Shown piece after piece: positions 33,772 through 42,742 of a stretch of DNA of 64,000 nucleotides. Source of the DNA: Clostridia bacterium (GTDB lineage: Bacteria > Bacillota > Clostridia > Oscillospirales > CAG-272); contig JAFVTS010000011.1 in assembly GCA_017503105.1 (NCBI GenBank), forward strand, positions 62,001 to 126,000, read 5' to 3'. The notes below the pieces were generated by a model, which was not told the origin of the DNA, ran no database searches, and saw only the letters and a program-made list of their open reading frames with translations. Made by a program: the position numbers and the translations under genes. The first letter of the stretch is position 1, and every line of letters starts with the position of its first letter.

Positions 33772-36609
33772 ATGGAAAGAAAAATAATTATAAAAGGCGC
33801 AAGAGTCAATAATTTAAAAAACATCGACCTTGAGATCCCGCGCGACAAGCTCGTCATACTGACGGGTCTTTCGGGCTCGGGAAAGTCGTCGCTTGCCTTT
33901 GACACGCTCTACGCCGAGGGGCACAGGCGCTTTGTCGAAAGCCTTTCGTCATATGCAAGAATGTTCATAGGGCAGATGGACAAGCCCGACGTCGACCTCA
34001 TCGAGGGGCTTTCTCCGTCAATATCAATAGACCAGAAGACCACGTCCAAAAATCCGCGCTCCACCGTCGGCACGGTCACGGAGATATACGATTATCTGAG
34101 GCTTCTTTACGCGCGCTGCGGAACGCCGCACTGTCCCGTTTGCGGAAAAGAGATAAAGCAGCAATCCCTTGACCAGATAGTTGACAAAATAATGTCCCTC
34201 CCCGAGGGCACGCGCTTTATGGTGCTCGCGCCGATCGTAAAGGCGCAAAAGGGAATGCACGAAAAGGTCTTTGCCTCCGCGAGAAAAAGCGGCTACGCAA
34301 GAGTGCGCGTCGACGGGATAATGTACGACCTCTCCGAGGAAATAAACCTTGACAAAAATAAAAAGCACACAGTTGACATCGTGCTTGACCGCCTCGTAAT
34401 AAAAGGCGATATCCGCTCGCGCCTCTCCGATTCGGTGGAAAGCGCTCTGCGCGCTGCCGACGGACGCGTGAGCGTCGCCGTCGTTGCAAGGGACGGGGAT
34501 GGCGAGGAGCTTGAGTTTTCTCAGAAATACGCCTGCGAGGAGCACGGCGTAAGCTTCCCCGAGCTTGAGCCGAGAATGTTTTCCTTTAATAATCCCATAG
34601 GCGCGTGCCCCGAGTGCGCGGGCATCGGAAATATGCAAAGACTCTCGGAAAAGAAGCTCATTCCGCGAATGGAGCTTTCGCTGAGAGAGGGCGCAATTGC
34701 CGCAAACGGATTTAAAAGTATGAGCGAGGAATCGTGGACGGGGCCTCTCGTCGCGGCAGCGATGGACTCTCTCGGAATAACGCTTGACACGCCGCTCTCC
34801 GAATATTCCGAGGAGGCGATGCGCGCTCTTATGTACGGTACTGGCGACAGAAAATACACCGTGATGCGCTATTTCGGCAAGGAGGGGCGGATGCAGACCT
34901 CTTCCTTCGACGGCATAATCCCTATCATAGAAAAGCGTATGAGAATGGCAGGCGGTGATTATTACCAGGAATTCGTCGAGGAGGTCGCTTGCCCGATGTG
35001 CAAGGGCAGAAGGCTCTCGGATCTCGTGCTCGGAGTCACCGTCGGCGGACTCAACATAGATGAGATATGCCACCTTTCGGTAGATAAAATGCTGGCATTC
35101 CTTGAGGGCGTCGAGCTTGACGAGGAGCAAAGAAAGATAGCAAAGGACGTCCTGAAAGAGATAAAAGCAAGGCTCAACTTCCTTATAAGAGTCGGACTTG
35201 ATTACCTTGACCTTGCAAGAACCGCAGGCACCCTTTCGGGCGGCGAGGCGCAGAGAATAAGGCTTGCCACGCAGATCGGATCGGCTCTTACGGGTGTGCT
35301 TTATATTCTTGACGAGCCGAGCATCGGACTTCATCAAAGAGATAACAGCAAGCTCATAGCCACCCTGAAAAATCTGCGCGATCTTGGAAACAGCGTTATC
35401 GTCGTTGAGCACGACGAGGACACGATGAGGGCGGCTGATTTCATCGCCGATATCGGTCCGGGAGCGGGGATCCACGGCGGCGAGGTAGTAGCTTTCGGCA
35501 CGCCCGACGAGGTCGCAGCGTGTGAAAAATCTTACACGGGTGCCTACCTTTCGGGCAGAAAGTGCATACCCGTGCCGAAAGAAAGACGCACGGGCAACGG
35601 CGCTTTTCTTTCTATAATAGGAGCGAGAGAAAACAACCTGAAGAGTCTTGACGTCGATATTCCGCTCGGATGCTTCGTTGCGGTAACGGGTGTCTCGGGC
35701 TCGGGAAAATCTTCACTTATAAATTCCGTTCTTTATAACACGCTCGCAAAGGAGCTCAACCGAGCCAACGCCTATCCGGGCAAGGTCGACAGAATAGAAG
35801 GACTTGAAAACCTTGACAAGGTAATAGCAATAGACCAAAGCCCGATCGGAAGGACGCCGAGATCAAACCCCGCGACATACACGGGTCTTTTCGCGGATAT
35901 ACGAAATCTCTTTGCCAAGACGAAGGACGCGAAGGCAAAGGGCTACGACGCGGGTCGCTTCTCCTTCAACGTAAGAGGCGGAAGATGCGAGGCGTGCGAG
36001 GGTGACGGCGTTAAGTGTATCGAGATGAATTTCCTCCCCGACGTCTACGTGAAGTGCGACGTTTGTAAGGGCAAACGCTATAACCGCGATACTCTTGAAG
36101 TAAAGTATAAGGGCAAGAGCATCTACGACGTGCTTGAGATGTCGGTCGAGGAGGGAATAAGCTTCTTTGACGGCATACCTCAGCTTCAAAGAAAATTGCA
36201 AACGCTCTTTGACGTCGGACTCGGATATATAAAGATCGGTCAGTCCTCTACCACCCTTTCGGGAGGCGAGGCGCAGAGAGTCAAGCTTGCGACGGAGCTT
36301 TCAAAGCGCTCGACGGGCAAGACGATATATATTCTCGACGAGCCGACAACGGGTCTTCACACCGAGGACGTCGCAAAGCTCATAGCAATACTTCAAAGAC
36401 TTGCGGACGGCGGAAACACCGTAGTCGTCATAGAGCATAATCTCGACCTTATAAAAACGGCGGATTACATCATCGACCTCGGCCCCGAGGGCGGTGACGG
36501 CGGCGGAACTCTCGTTGCAAAGGGCACGCCCGAAGAAATAGTAAAATGCGAAAAATCTTACACGGGTGCCTTCTTAAAAGAAAAACTTGAGCAAAAATGT
36601 AAACAATAA
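33772..36609 (+). CDS. uvrA: Excinuclease ABC subunit A
   Basis: A 945-residue UvrA, the damage-sensing ABC-type ATPase of nucleotide excision repair. Two nucleotide-binding domains: Walker [10 protein letters not shown] (32-40) and GVSGSGKSS (about 643-651), with signatures [14 protein letters not shown] and [15 protein letters not shown]. Zinc modules show [21 protein letters not shown] and CDVCKG. Full length. It is followed 30 bases later by dut, probably on the same transcript. The promoter is a near-copy of the one in front of the YdcF-like gene. Confidence 0.98.
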   Translation: MERKIIIKGARVNNLKNIDLEIPRDKLVILTGLSGSGKSSLAFDTLYAEGHRRFVESLSSYARMFIGQMDKPDVDLIEGLSPSISIDQKTTSKNPRSTVGTVTEIYDYLRLLYARCGTPHCPVCGKEIKQQSLDQIVDKIMSLPEGTRFMVLAPIVKAQKGMHEKVFASARKSGYARVRVDGIMYDLSEEINLDKNKKHTVDIVLDRLVIKGDIRSRLSDSVESALRAADGRVSVAVVARDGDGEELEFSQKYACEEHGVSFPELEPRMFSFNNPIGACPECAGIGNMQRLSEKKLIPRMELSLREGAIAANGFKSMSEESWTGPLVAAAMDSLGITLDTPLSEYSEEAMRALMYGTGDRKYTVMRYFGKEGRMQTSSFDGIIPIIEKRMRMAGGDYYQEFVEEVACPMCKGRRLSDLVLGVTVGGLNIDEICHLSVDKMLAFLEGVELDEEQRKIAKDVLKEIKARLNFLIRVGLDYLDLARTAGTLSGGEAQRIRLATQIGSALTGVLYILDEPSIGLHQRDNSKLIATLKNLRDLGNSVIVVEHDEDTMRAADFIADIGPGAGIHGGEVVAFGTPDEVAACEKSYTGAYLSGRKCIPVPKERRTGNGAFLSIIGARENNLKSLDVDIPLGCFVAVTGVSGSGKSSLINSVLYNTLAKELNRANAYPGKVDRIEGLENLDKVIAIDQSPIGRTPRSNPATYTGLFADIRNLFAKTKDAKAKGYDAGRFSFNVRGGRCEACEGDGVKCIEMNFLPDVYVKCDVCKGKRYNRDTLEVKYKGKSIYDVLEMSVEEGISFFDGIPQLQRKLQTLFDVGLGYIKIGQSSTTLSGGEAQRVKLATELSKRSTGKTIYILDEPTTGLHTEDVAKLIAILQRLADGGNTVVVIEHNLDLIKTADYIIDLGPEGGDGGGTLVAKGTPEEIVKCEKSYTGAFLKEKLEQKCKQ

Positions 36610-36639
36610 TTTACAATAATATTTTACAGGAGCATCAAA

Positions 36640-37077
36640 ATGCAGTTTAAGGTTAAAAAACTCGATGAGCGCGCGATAATTCCCACGTACGCCACGGAGC
36701 ATTCCGCGGGCGCAGACCTTTATAATATGAAGAACTCTCCCGTGACGGTGGGAGCGCACGAGACCGTGATGATAAAAACGGGTCTTGCCGTAGAAATTCC
36801 CGAGGGCTACGTAGGTCTTGTTTTCGCAAGAAGCGGAATCGCCTCGAAAAGAGGACTCGCTCCCGCTAATAAGGTTGGCGTCATCGACTCGGATTACAGA
36901 GGTGAGTGGATGGTGGCTCTTCATAACCACTCCGACGTCCCCGCCACGGTGGACGGCGGTGAAAGAATTGCCCAGGTCGTGGTCGTTCCTTATATCACGG
37001 GCACGTTTTCGGAGGTCGAGGAGCTTTCGGAAACGGAGCGCGGCGCAGGCGGCTTCGGCTCAACGGGAAGCAAGTGA
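36640..37077 (+). CDS. dut: dUTP diphosphatase
   Basis: A 145-residue trimeric-type dUTPase that hydrolyses dUTP to dUMP and pyrophosphate, keeping uracil out of DNA. All five motifs are visible: SAGADLYN, ARSGIA, NKVGVIDSDYRGEW, ERIAQVVVVP and the flexible C-terminal ERGAGGFGSTG. AGGAG precedes the ATG. It is located 30 bases after uvrA, a sensible repair and nucleotide-pool pairing. Confidence 0.98.
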   Translation: MQFKVKKLDERAIIPTYATEHSAGADLYNMKNSPVTVGAHETVMIKTGLAVEIPEGYVGLVFARSGIASKRGLAPANKVGVIDSDYRGEWMVALHNHSDVPATVDGGERIAQVVVVPYITGTFSEVEELSETERGAGGFGSTGSK

Positions 37078-37080
37078 TTA

Positions 37081-37215
37081 AATGCGAAATGCGGAATGCA
37101 AAATGCAAAATTAAGATAAATCCGTAGGGACCGACGTTCTCTCGCGGTCCGTGAATGCAAAATTAAAATATTCCCGTCGGGCGAGACCTCGGCTCCCGAC
37201 GAACGCTGACTAATT
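37081..37215. repeat. Dispersed intergenic repeat region, copies B and C
   Basis: A run of AATGCR-type words (AATGCGAAATGCGGAATGCA) leads into two copies of the element seen at 32758: one at 37102-37130 ending ATCCGTAGGG, one from 37146 beginning GGTCCGTGAATGCAAAATT. A 7-bp inverted repeat CGTCGGG/CCCGACG (37175-37181 with 37195-37201) follows. No coding potential is seen. It resembles decayed short repeats that accumulate in intergenic DNA. Confidence 0.6.
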
Positions 37216-37218
37216 AAA

Positions 37219-37263
37219 AGCAAAAAAACGGCTCGCGGAGCAATCACGCTCCGTGAGCCGTTT
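37219..37263 (-). terminator. Terminator after the RluA-type gene
   Basis: A 16-bp stem with one mismatched position (37226-37241 with 37248-37263) followed by TTTTTTT on the minus strand. It sits directly at the end of the pseudouridine synthase gene. Confidence 0.85.
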
Positions 37264-37265
37264 CG

Positions 37266-38225
37266 TTATTCAAAATATTCTTTTGTGAAATAAACGTCGC
37301 GCTTGTTTATCGAGAACTCCTTACCGCTAAGATAGTCGAGCACCGTCGGCTCGCCTTCAAAGGAAAAACGAAGCTTGTAAGAATAAAGCGCTTGGTATTT
37401 ATACCCCTTTGCTCTGTCGTCCTTGTTTATTCCGTATTTTCCGTCACCGACGAGGGGATGACCTACGTGCGCCATATGAGCTCTTATCTGATGCGTTCTT
37501 CCCGTCAGAAGCTCGACCTCAAGAAGGGCGGTGTCGTTTTTTTGCGCTATGACCTTGTATTTCGTGACGATGCTTTTTGCGCCGCGCGGCGGGTCTTTAT
37601 CAAAGACCTTTACCGTTTTCGTCTTTTCATCCTTTAAAAGATATCCGCGCAGGGTGTCCTCTTCCTTTTTTGGAACGCCCTTGACCGCGGCAAGGTAAAA
37701 CTTGTCTATCTGCCTTAGTTTTATCTTCTCGTTCATAACGCGCAGAGCTTCCGCGTTTTTTGCCGCTATAACTATGCCGCCCGTGTTTCTGTCTATGCGG
37801 TTGCAAAGCGCGGGCGCAAAGCTCTGTTCCCGTTCGGGGTCGTATTCGCCTTTTGCGTAAAGGTATGCCTGAACGTGAGTTATCAGCGTGTCCTGCGAGC
37901 CGTTTTCGTCCTCGTGTACGGCAACGCCGGGGCGCTTGTCGAGGAGCAGAACGTTTTCGTCCTCGTAAATTATCGACAGCTTCGGTTTTATACGGGCAAG
38001 GGAATGCTCGGTCGTCTTCTTCTCAAAGAATTCCTCGGCAAGGAAGCACTGAAGCACGTCCCCCTCGGAAAGGATAGCGGACGGCTCGGTGCGCTTTCTG
38101 TTGAGCTTGATCTTCTTGAGCCTTATGGACTTGTAGAGCAGCCCCGTCGGCAGCCCCAAGGACTTGGTGATGAATTTATCGACCCTCTGTCCCGCGTCGT
38201 TTTTGCCTATCTTTATCTCGCGCAT
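37266..38225 (-). CDS. RluA-family 23S rRNA pseudouridine synthase
   Basis: A 319-residue RluA/RluC/RluD-type enzyme. The N-terminal S4 RNA-binding domain (about 12-60) is followed by the catalytic domain with RIDRNTGG, the catalytic Asp145 replacing the usual HRLDRxTSG context by NRIDRNTGG. LLTGRTHQIRAHMAHVGHPLVGDGKYG is the expected C-terminal family signature. It isomerises uridine to pseudouridine in rRNA; which sites cannot be told. Monocistronic. Confidence 0.93.
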   Translation of the reverse strand: MREIKIGKNDAGQRVDKFITKSLGLPTGLLYKSIRLKKIKLNRKRTEPSAILSEGDVLQCFLAEEFFEKKTTEHSLARIKPKLSIIYEDENVLLLDKRPGVAVHEDENGSQDTLITHVQAYLYAKGEYDPEREQSFAPALCNRIDRNTGGIVIAAKNAEALRVMNEKIKLRQIDKFYLAAVKGVPKKEEDTLRGYLLKDEKTKTVKVFDKDPPRGAKSIVTKYKVIAQKNDTALLEVELLTGRTHQIRAHMAHVGHPLVGDGKYGINKDDRAKGYKYQALYSYKLRFSFEGEPTVLDYLSGKEFSINKRDVYFTKEYFE

Positions 38226-38261
38226 ACCGAACTCACTCTCCCTTCCTTATTCGCAAAATAT

Positions 38262-38290
38262 ATTATACACTATTTTTTTCCGTTTTGCAA
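38262..38290 (-). promoter_or_regulatory. sigma-A-type promoter of the RluA-type gene
   Basis: Minus strand: -35 TTGCAA (38290-38285), 17 bp, -10 TATAAT (38267-38262). Confidence 0.68.
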
Positions 38291-38446
38291 GTAGAAATAA
38301 AAAAGAGAGAACGAAAGCGCAAAACAGGGCTGAATTCTGTAATAAAATAAAGATTTTCTCCTTAAAAACACGGGCAGAACGGGTAGTGTGGGCTTTGCTT
38401 TTATACGGTAGCAGTCTTTTTTACAAAATAAATGTGCAAAAATACC

Positions 38447-38475
38447 TTGCATTTCTTTTTCACTTCGTGTATAAT
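38447..38475 (+). promoter_or_regulatory. sigma-A-type promoter of the nucleotidyltransferase gene
   Basis: -35 TTGCAT (38447-38452), 17 bp, -10 TATAAT (38470-38475). The stretch between the two divergent promoters (38291-38446) shows nothing else that I can support. Confidence 0.68.
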
Positions 38476-38514
38476 AAAACCGAAATACAAAACTTTTAAG
38501 GAGATTTGAAAGAT

Positions 38515-39429
38515 ATGAAAAATCCTCATCTCGTAATAATGGCGGCGGGTATGGGCAGCCGCTACGGCGGTCTTAAGCAGATTGACCCCGTTGACGATAA
38601 AGGTCACATCATCATTGATTATTCTATTCACGACGCTATGAAGGCGGGCTTCAAGAACATCACCTTCATCATCAAAAAGACTATCGAAAAGGATTTCCGC
38701 GAGGTCATCGATCCCCACCTTGCAGGCAAGGACGTTACCGTCCGCTACGTGTTCCAAGAGCTTGACAAGCTCCCCGAAGGATATACCGTTCCCGAGGGAA
38801 GAACAAAGCCCTTCGGCACCGCTCACGCGCTTCTTTGCTGTCTTGGCACGGTCGATCAGCCCTTTGCCGTCATCAACGCCGACGACTACTACGGCGCAAA
38901 CGCGTTCAAGAAGATCTACGATTTCCTTATGAACACCGACGACGATTCAAAGTATCACTTCGCTATGGTCGGATACCGCATCAAGAACACCGTAACGGAG
39001 CAGGGCACCGTTGCAAGAGGCGTTTGCGAGTACGATGAAAATTCTATGCTCACGCGCGTCACCGAGCGCACCAAGATCAGCACCGATAAGGACGGCAGGA
39101 TCTGGTATACGGAGGACGAAAAGGACTACGACCTCGACCCCGAAACGCTCGTTTCGATGAACCTTTGGGGCTTCACTCCCGCTTATCTTAAGGAATGCGA
39201 GGCGCGTTTCCCTAAGTTCCTTGAAGAAAACCTTCCGAAGAACCCCGAAAAGTGCGAGTTCTTCCTCCCCTCCGTCGTTTCCGAGCTTATCGCCGAGGGC
39301 AAGGCTGACGTAAAGGTCCTTGATAACACCGACAAGTGGTATGGCGTTACGTACAAAGAGGACAAGGCAACCGTTGTTGAAGCCTTCAAAAACCTTAAGG
39401 CACAGGGCGTTTATCCCGAAAACTTCTGA
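38515..39429 (+). CDS. Sugar-1-phosphate nucleotidyltransferase
   Basis: A 304-residue nucleotidyltransferase of the NTP_transferase fold. The nucleotide-binding signature is AAGMGSRYGGLK (10-21), the catalytic acidic pair sits in VINADDYYG, and KPFGTAHALL is typical of sugar-phosphate uridylyl/thymidylyl transferases. Which sugar and NTP are used is not readable. The start at 38515 (ATG) is chosen over an in-frame TTG at 38506, because AAGGAG at 38498-38503 is 11 bases from the ATG but only 2 from the TTG. Monocistronic, with a strong terminator. Confidence 0.88.
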   Translation: MKNPHLVIMAAGMGSRYGGLKQIDPVDDKGHIIIDYSIHDAMKAGFKNITFIIKKTIEKDFREVIDPHLAGKDVTVRYVFQELDKLPEGYTVPEGRTKPFGTAHALLCCLGTVDQPFAVINADDYYGANAFKKIYDFLMNTDDDSKYHFAMVGYRIKNTVTEQGTVARGVCEYDENSMLTRVTERTKISTDKDGRIWYTEDEKDYDLDPETLVSMNLWGFTPAYLKECEARFPKFLEENLPKNPEKCEFFLPSVVSELIAEGKADVKVLDNTDKWYGVTYKEDKATVVEAFKNLKAQGVYPENF

Positions 39430-39447
39430 TAAATTACATATAGCAAA

Positions 39448-39482
39448 ACCGAGCCGCTTTCGAGCGGCTCGGTCTTTGTTTA
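39448..39482 (+). terminator. Terminator after the nucleotidyltransferase gene
   Basis: An 11-bp perfect stem ACCGAGCCGCT/AGCGGCTCGGT (39448-39458 with 39463-39473) with a TTCG tetraloop, then CTTTGTTTATTTT. Confidence 0.9.
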
Positions 39483-39535
39483 TTTTGAGAAAATGCTTTC
39501 TTCGAAAAAAATAATTTTTTTGTTCAAAAGTGCCT

Positions 39536-39564
39536 TTGACTTTTTTTTAAAAAAATGTTAAAAT
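39536..39564 (+). promoter_or_regulatory. sigma-A-type promoter of the MATE operon
   Basis: -35 TTGACT (39536-39541), 17 bp, -10 TAAAAT (39559-39564). It leaves an unusually long leader of about 120 bases. Confidence 0.68.
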
Positions 39565-39570
39565 ATTTAT

Positions 39571-39689
39571 GTCGAACAGCCTCAGCGCGCAGAATCACGG
39601 CAAGATTCTTCGTGTTGCTTTTTTTTGACGCAGTTTTCAGGTAGCTTTCCTCCGATAAAGACTCCTAAAATATATTTTCGGAGGATCGT
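39571..39689 (+). ncRNA. Candidate regulatory leader of the MATE exporter (attenuator plus RBS-sequestering hairpin)
   Basis: Two mutually exclusive hairpins are possible early on: AGAATC/GATTCT (39591-39596 with 39604-39609) and CACG/CGTG with GCAA/TTGC. The latter abuts a T8 run (about 39619-39626) like a transcription attenuator. Downstream, CCTCCGA (39649-39655) pairs perfectly with TCGGAGG (39678-39684), which contains the Shine-Dalgarno of the exporter (ATG at 39690). No known riboswitch class was recognised. The structural reading is inference. Confidence 0.5.
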
Positions 39690-41126
39690 ATGGATCACGT
39701 ACAAACGGCAGAATTTCTTGGAAAAGAGAAAATTACAAAGCTTATGCTGAAATTTTCAATTCCTTGCGTGCTTTCCTTGCTTGTAAGCGCGCTATATAAC
39801 ATCGTAGACCAAATATTTATCGGAAACAGTGAGCTTTCCGCCCTTGGAAACGCCGCAACGGGAGTAGTGTTTCCGATATTCATAATTTCGCAAGCCTTTG
39901 CCTGGTGCTTCGGTGACGGATGTGCCGCTTACCTGAATATTTGCCAAGGCAGAGGCGACACGAAAAGCGCGGAACGCGCCATAGGAACGGGCATCATCGT
40001 AACTATCCTTTCTTCACTTTTGCTGATGGCGGTCTTTTATCCGCTGAAGCTTGAACTTCTTACGCTTTTCGGAGCCTCGGAGAACAGCATCGGCTACGCG
40101 ACAGAGTATTTCGATGTTATTCTCGCGTTCTTCCCGATATATATGCTTTCCAATATGATGAACGCTGTTATCCGTGCCGACGGAAGCCCTGCTTGGTCTA
40201 TGATATCAATGCTCGCAGGCGCCATAGTTAATATCATACTTGACCCTGTGTTTATTTTCGGCACGAAATGGGGAATGAGCGGCGCGGCTTTAGCGACCGT
40301 TATAGGACAAACGGTATCATTCATCATCAGCCTTGTGTACTTCTTCCGTACGAAGACCTTTAAACTGAACATAAGAAGCTTTATCCCTTCACTTAAAGCT
40401 TTTTCCGAAGCACTTAAGCTTGGCGCCTCTTCGTTTATAACCCAGATGACTATCGTCGTAATTTCCTTGGTCTGCAATATACTTCTCGCAAAATACGGAG
40501 CGGCGTCGCACTACGGAGCCGATATTCCGATAGCTATAATAGGAATCGAAAGCAAGGTATTTACCGTGGTCATCAATCTCGTTGTCGGTATCGTTCTCGG
40601 TTGCCAGCCTATAATCAGCTATAATATGGGAGCGAAAAACTACGGACGCGTACGGGAGCTTTACGGAAAAATATTGCTTTGCACAGCTGTTATAGGTCTT
40701 GCTTCCACGGCGCTCTTCCTCTTTGCTCCCCGCGCTGTCGTCGGTCTGTTCGGTGTTCCGACCAATATTCCAAACCCCGAGGATTATTGGACGTTTGGCG
40801 AAAAGACGTTTCGTATATTCCTTTCTCTTGTGACCTTTACTTGTATCGTAAAGATGACGTCTATTTTCTTTCAAGCGGTGGGAAGACCCGTGCGTGCGGT
40901 AGTTGCTTCTATGATACGTGACATCGTGTGCTTCATTCCTCTCATAATAATATATCCCATCGCGTTTGGCGGTGTTGAAGCGATTCTTTATGCCGCACCG
41001 ACGGCAGATTTTCTTGCTATGGCAGTAGCCACAGCTCTCACGGTACCGTTTTTAAAGCAACTCGGACGGGAAGAAAAAGAGCTTAACGCGATACTTGTAA
41101 AAGAACGGGAGGTTGATGAGAAATGA
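39690..41126 (+). CDS. MATE-family multidrug/cation exporter
   Basis: A 478-residue polytopic protein with about 12 hydrophobic segments in two pseudo-repeats. MATE landmarks: LPIxxxLSLLVSALYNIVDQIFIG-like start (CVLSLLVSALYNIVDQIFIG), NMMNAVIRADGSPAWSM, and VNLVVGIVLGCQPIISYNMGAKNYGR in the second half. Probably an Na+ or H+ driven exporter of drugs or metabolites; the substrate is unknown. The leader may regulate it post-transcriptionally. It overlaps the next small gene by 4 bases (ATGA). Confidence 0.94.
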   Translation: MDHVQTAEFLGKEKITKLMLKFSIPCVLSLLVSALYNIVDQIFIGNSELSALGNAATGVVFPIFIISQAFAWCFGDGCAAYLNICQGRGDTKSAERAIGTGIIVTILSSLLLMAVFYPLKLELLTLFGASENSIGYATEYFDVILAFFPIYMLSNMMNAVIRADGSPAWSMISMLAGAIVNIILDPVFIFGTKWGMSGAALATVIGQTVSFIISLVYFFRTKTFKLNIRSFIPSLKAFSEALKLGASSFITQMTIVVISLVCNILLAKYGAASHYGADIPIAIIGIESKVFTVVINLVVGIVLGCQPIISYNMGAKNYGRVRELYGKILLCTAVIGLASTALFLFAPRAVVGLFGVPTNIPNPEDYWTFGEKTFRIFLSLVTFTCIVKMTSIFFQAVGRPVRAVVASMIRDIVCFIPLIIIYPIAFGGVEAILYAAPTADFLAMAVATALTVPFLKQLGREEKELNAILVKEREVDEK

Positions 41127-41392
41127 CGCTTTTAGATCAGATAAAGGACGGGATAAAAGTGCTTTACGAAGAAGGCAAAACCGTGCATTTCGGTGCGAAG
41201 ATATCGCATTCGAGTGATATTTTCAATGCACCTGCGAAAATTATAGGCGTGTATCCGCATATCTTTCGTATACAATTTACAGACGGCGGGCGTTCTTCTT
41301 TCCGCTCCGTTCAGTATGCAGAGATCCTGACAGGACAGGCGGTTATTTCAGAGCTTGACTATGCTGTGCCGAAGAGTGGATATAAAAGATAA
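41123..41392 (+). CDS. Small conserved-looking protein, 89 residues, coupled to the MATE exporter
   Basis: An 89-residue soluble protein starting MTLLDQIKDGIKVLYEEGKT, with IIGVYPHIFRIQF, SFRSVQYAEILTGQAVI and a basic C-terminus. It resembles small unnamed proteins of gut Firmicutes (pattern GVYPHIF...YxDxLTGQVxI), possibly an OB/SH3-like small beta barrel, but I know no function. It is translationally coupled to the exporter by an ATGA overlap and followed directly by a terminator. Confidence 0.75.
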   Translation: MTLLDQIKDGIKVLYEEGKTVHFGAKISHSSDIFNAPAKIIGVYPHIFRIQFTDGGRSSFRSVQYAEILTGQAVISELDYAVPKSGYKR

Positions 41393-41396
41393 AAAA

Positions 41397-41431
41397 AGCT
41401 GCCAAAGGAATTTCCGAATGGCAGCTCTTTT
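41397..41431. terminator. Bidirectional terminator
   Basis: An 8-bp stem AGCTGCCA/TGGCAGCT (41397-41404 with 41419-41426), with TTTTT on the plus strand and TTTTTTT on the minus strand. It separates convergent genes. Confidence 0.88.
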
Positions 41432-42543
41432 TAAATCACCAAACAAAAAACGGTGAGTATCGCCAAGAAGGCGAAATTGAACGCCGAGAATTTAAGCAGA
41501 TAAGAGCCCGATTTCCCGGGGTTGTGCATTGCGTACGAGCGGAAGGTTATAAGGCTCGCCAACGAGGCGATTATCGTTCCCGTGCCGCCGACGTTGACGC
41601 CGAGGAGCAGCTCGCGGTAGTTCTCCGTAAACTGCGAGAGAAGTATAGCGGAGGGAACGTTGCTTATGAATTGGCAGGAAAGGGCGGAGAAGACGAGCGT
41701 GTTCTTGTCAAGAAGCCACGAGAAAAAGTCGCGCACAGCCTCTATTCTTGCCATATTCCCCGAGAAGATGAAGAAGAAAACAAAGGTAAGGAGCAGACCG
41801 TAGTCCACGTTTAAAAGCGCGCGTCTGTCAATGAAGAGCAGCACTATCGGAATGACGGCAAGCCCGATCCAGAAGGGAATAACTCTGAAAACTATTACGA
41901 TAGAGAGCGCGAAGAGCGCAAGGTATACCGCCACCCGTCCCCACGGTGTGTTGTAGTCGTCACCCTCAAGGGAAAGCGGCTCGGGCTTTACGAAAATTAT
42001 GCAACAGAGCGTGATGAGCCCGACGGAGAGGAGAAACGGCGGAAGCATTATTCCCATAAACTCAAGGTCGGGAATATTGAATTTTGAATAAAGGTAGAGG
42101 TTTTGCGGATTTCCGAACGGAGTCAGCATACCGCCGAGGTTTGCCGCTATGTTCTGCATAATAAAAGTGAACGCCATATATTTTTCCTTGCCCGTCGTGT
42201 GAAGGACGAAGAATCCGAGCGGCAGGAAAGTTAAAAGCGCCATATCGTTGGCAAGAAGCATCGAGCCCAAAAACGTTATGTAAACTATGCCGATAACGCT
42301 CATACGCGCGGTCTTGAAGCCCTTGACTATCTTTCTTGCAAGGGTGTAGAAGAAGCGCACGTTTCTTAAAGCGCAAACGACCGCAAGAGTGCAGAAAAGG
42401 CAGGTGAGCGTCTTGAAATCAAAGTATCCTATATATTCTCCGTCGGGAGGCACGATAAAGGCGGTCGCGAGCGCGAGCACGAAGGCTATGCACGTCACGG
42501 CGTTGTTTTTTATTACCGCCCTCAAAAATTGCAGTTTCGTCAT
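41431..42543 (-). CDS. ArsB/NhaD/SLC13-type anion permease (IT superfamily)
   Basis: A 370-residue membrane protein with about 10 hydrophobic segments. Ion-transporter superfamily motifs: LANDMALLTFLPLGF, GGMLTPFGNPQNLYLYS, CQFISNVPSAILLSQFT and GVNVGGTGTIIASLASLI. The paired re-entrant motifs FGNPQN and SNVPS support a citrate/dicarboxylate, arsenite or Na+/H+ antiporter-like role, which cannot be narrowed further. No ars or dicarboxylate genes are adjacent. Its stop lies at the edge of the shared terminator. Confidence 0.85.
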   Translation of the reverse strand: MTKLQFLRAVIKNNAVTCIAFVLALATAFIVPPDGEYIGYFDFKTLTCLFCTLAVVCALRNVRFFYTLARKIVKGFKTARMSVIGIVYITFLGSMLLANDMALLTFLPLGFFVLHTTGKEKYMAFTFIMQNIAANLGGMLTPFGNPQNLYLYSKFNIPDLEFMGIMLPPFLLSVGLITLCCIIFVKPEPLSLEGDDYNTPWGRVAVYLALFALSIVIVFRVIPFWIGLAVIPIVLLFIDRRALLNVDYGLLLTFVFFFIFSGNMARIEAVRDFFSWLLDKNTLVFSALSCQFISNVPSAILLSQFTENYRELLLGVNVGGTGTIIASLASLITFRSYAMHNPGKSGSYLLKFSAFNFAFLAILTVFCLVI

Positions 42544-42578
42544 TGAATGCTCCTGTGATTTACGAGTATGTCAAAATA

Positions 42579-42606
42579 ATTATACACCTTTTTTCGGAAA
42601 AATCAA
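42579..42606 (-). promoter_or_regulatory. sigma-A-type promoter of the anion permease gene
   Basis: Minus strand: -35 TTGATT (42606-42601), 16 bp, -10 TATAAT (42584-42579). AGGAG precedes the ATG. The rest of the gap (42607-42742) holds no gene or clear terminator that I can see. Confidence 0.6.
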
Positions 42607-42742
42607 GATAAGAATACAAAAAACACGCGGGAAAGGCGCGACGTTCTTAACGAAGAAATCACACCGAAGCGATGCCTTGGGCGGAAACGATCAGGCGCTT
42701 GTTTAAGAAAAATTCGGAGAAGTATAGGGAAAAATTCGCCTC

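Noticed and set aside
34024..35475. 483-codon open frame opposite uvrA
   Set aside because: Shadow frame of uvrA. The product has no family resemblance and skewed composition.
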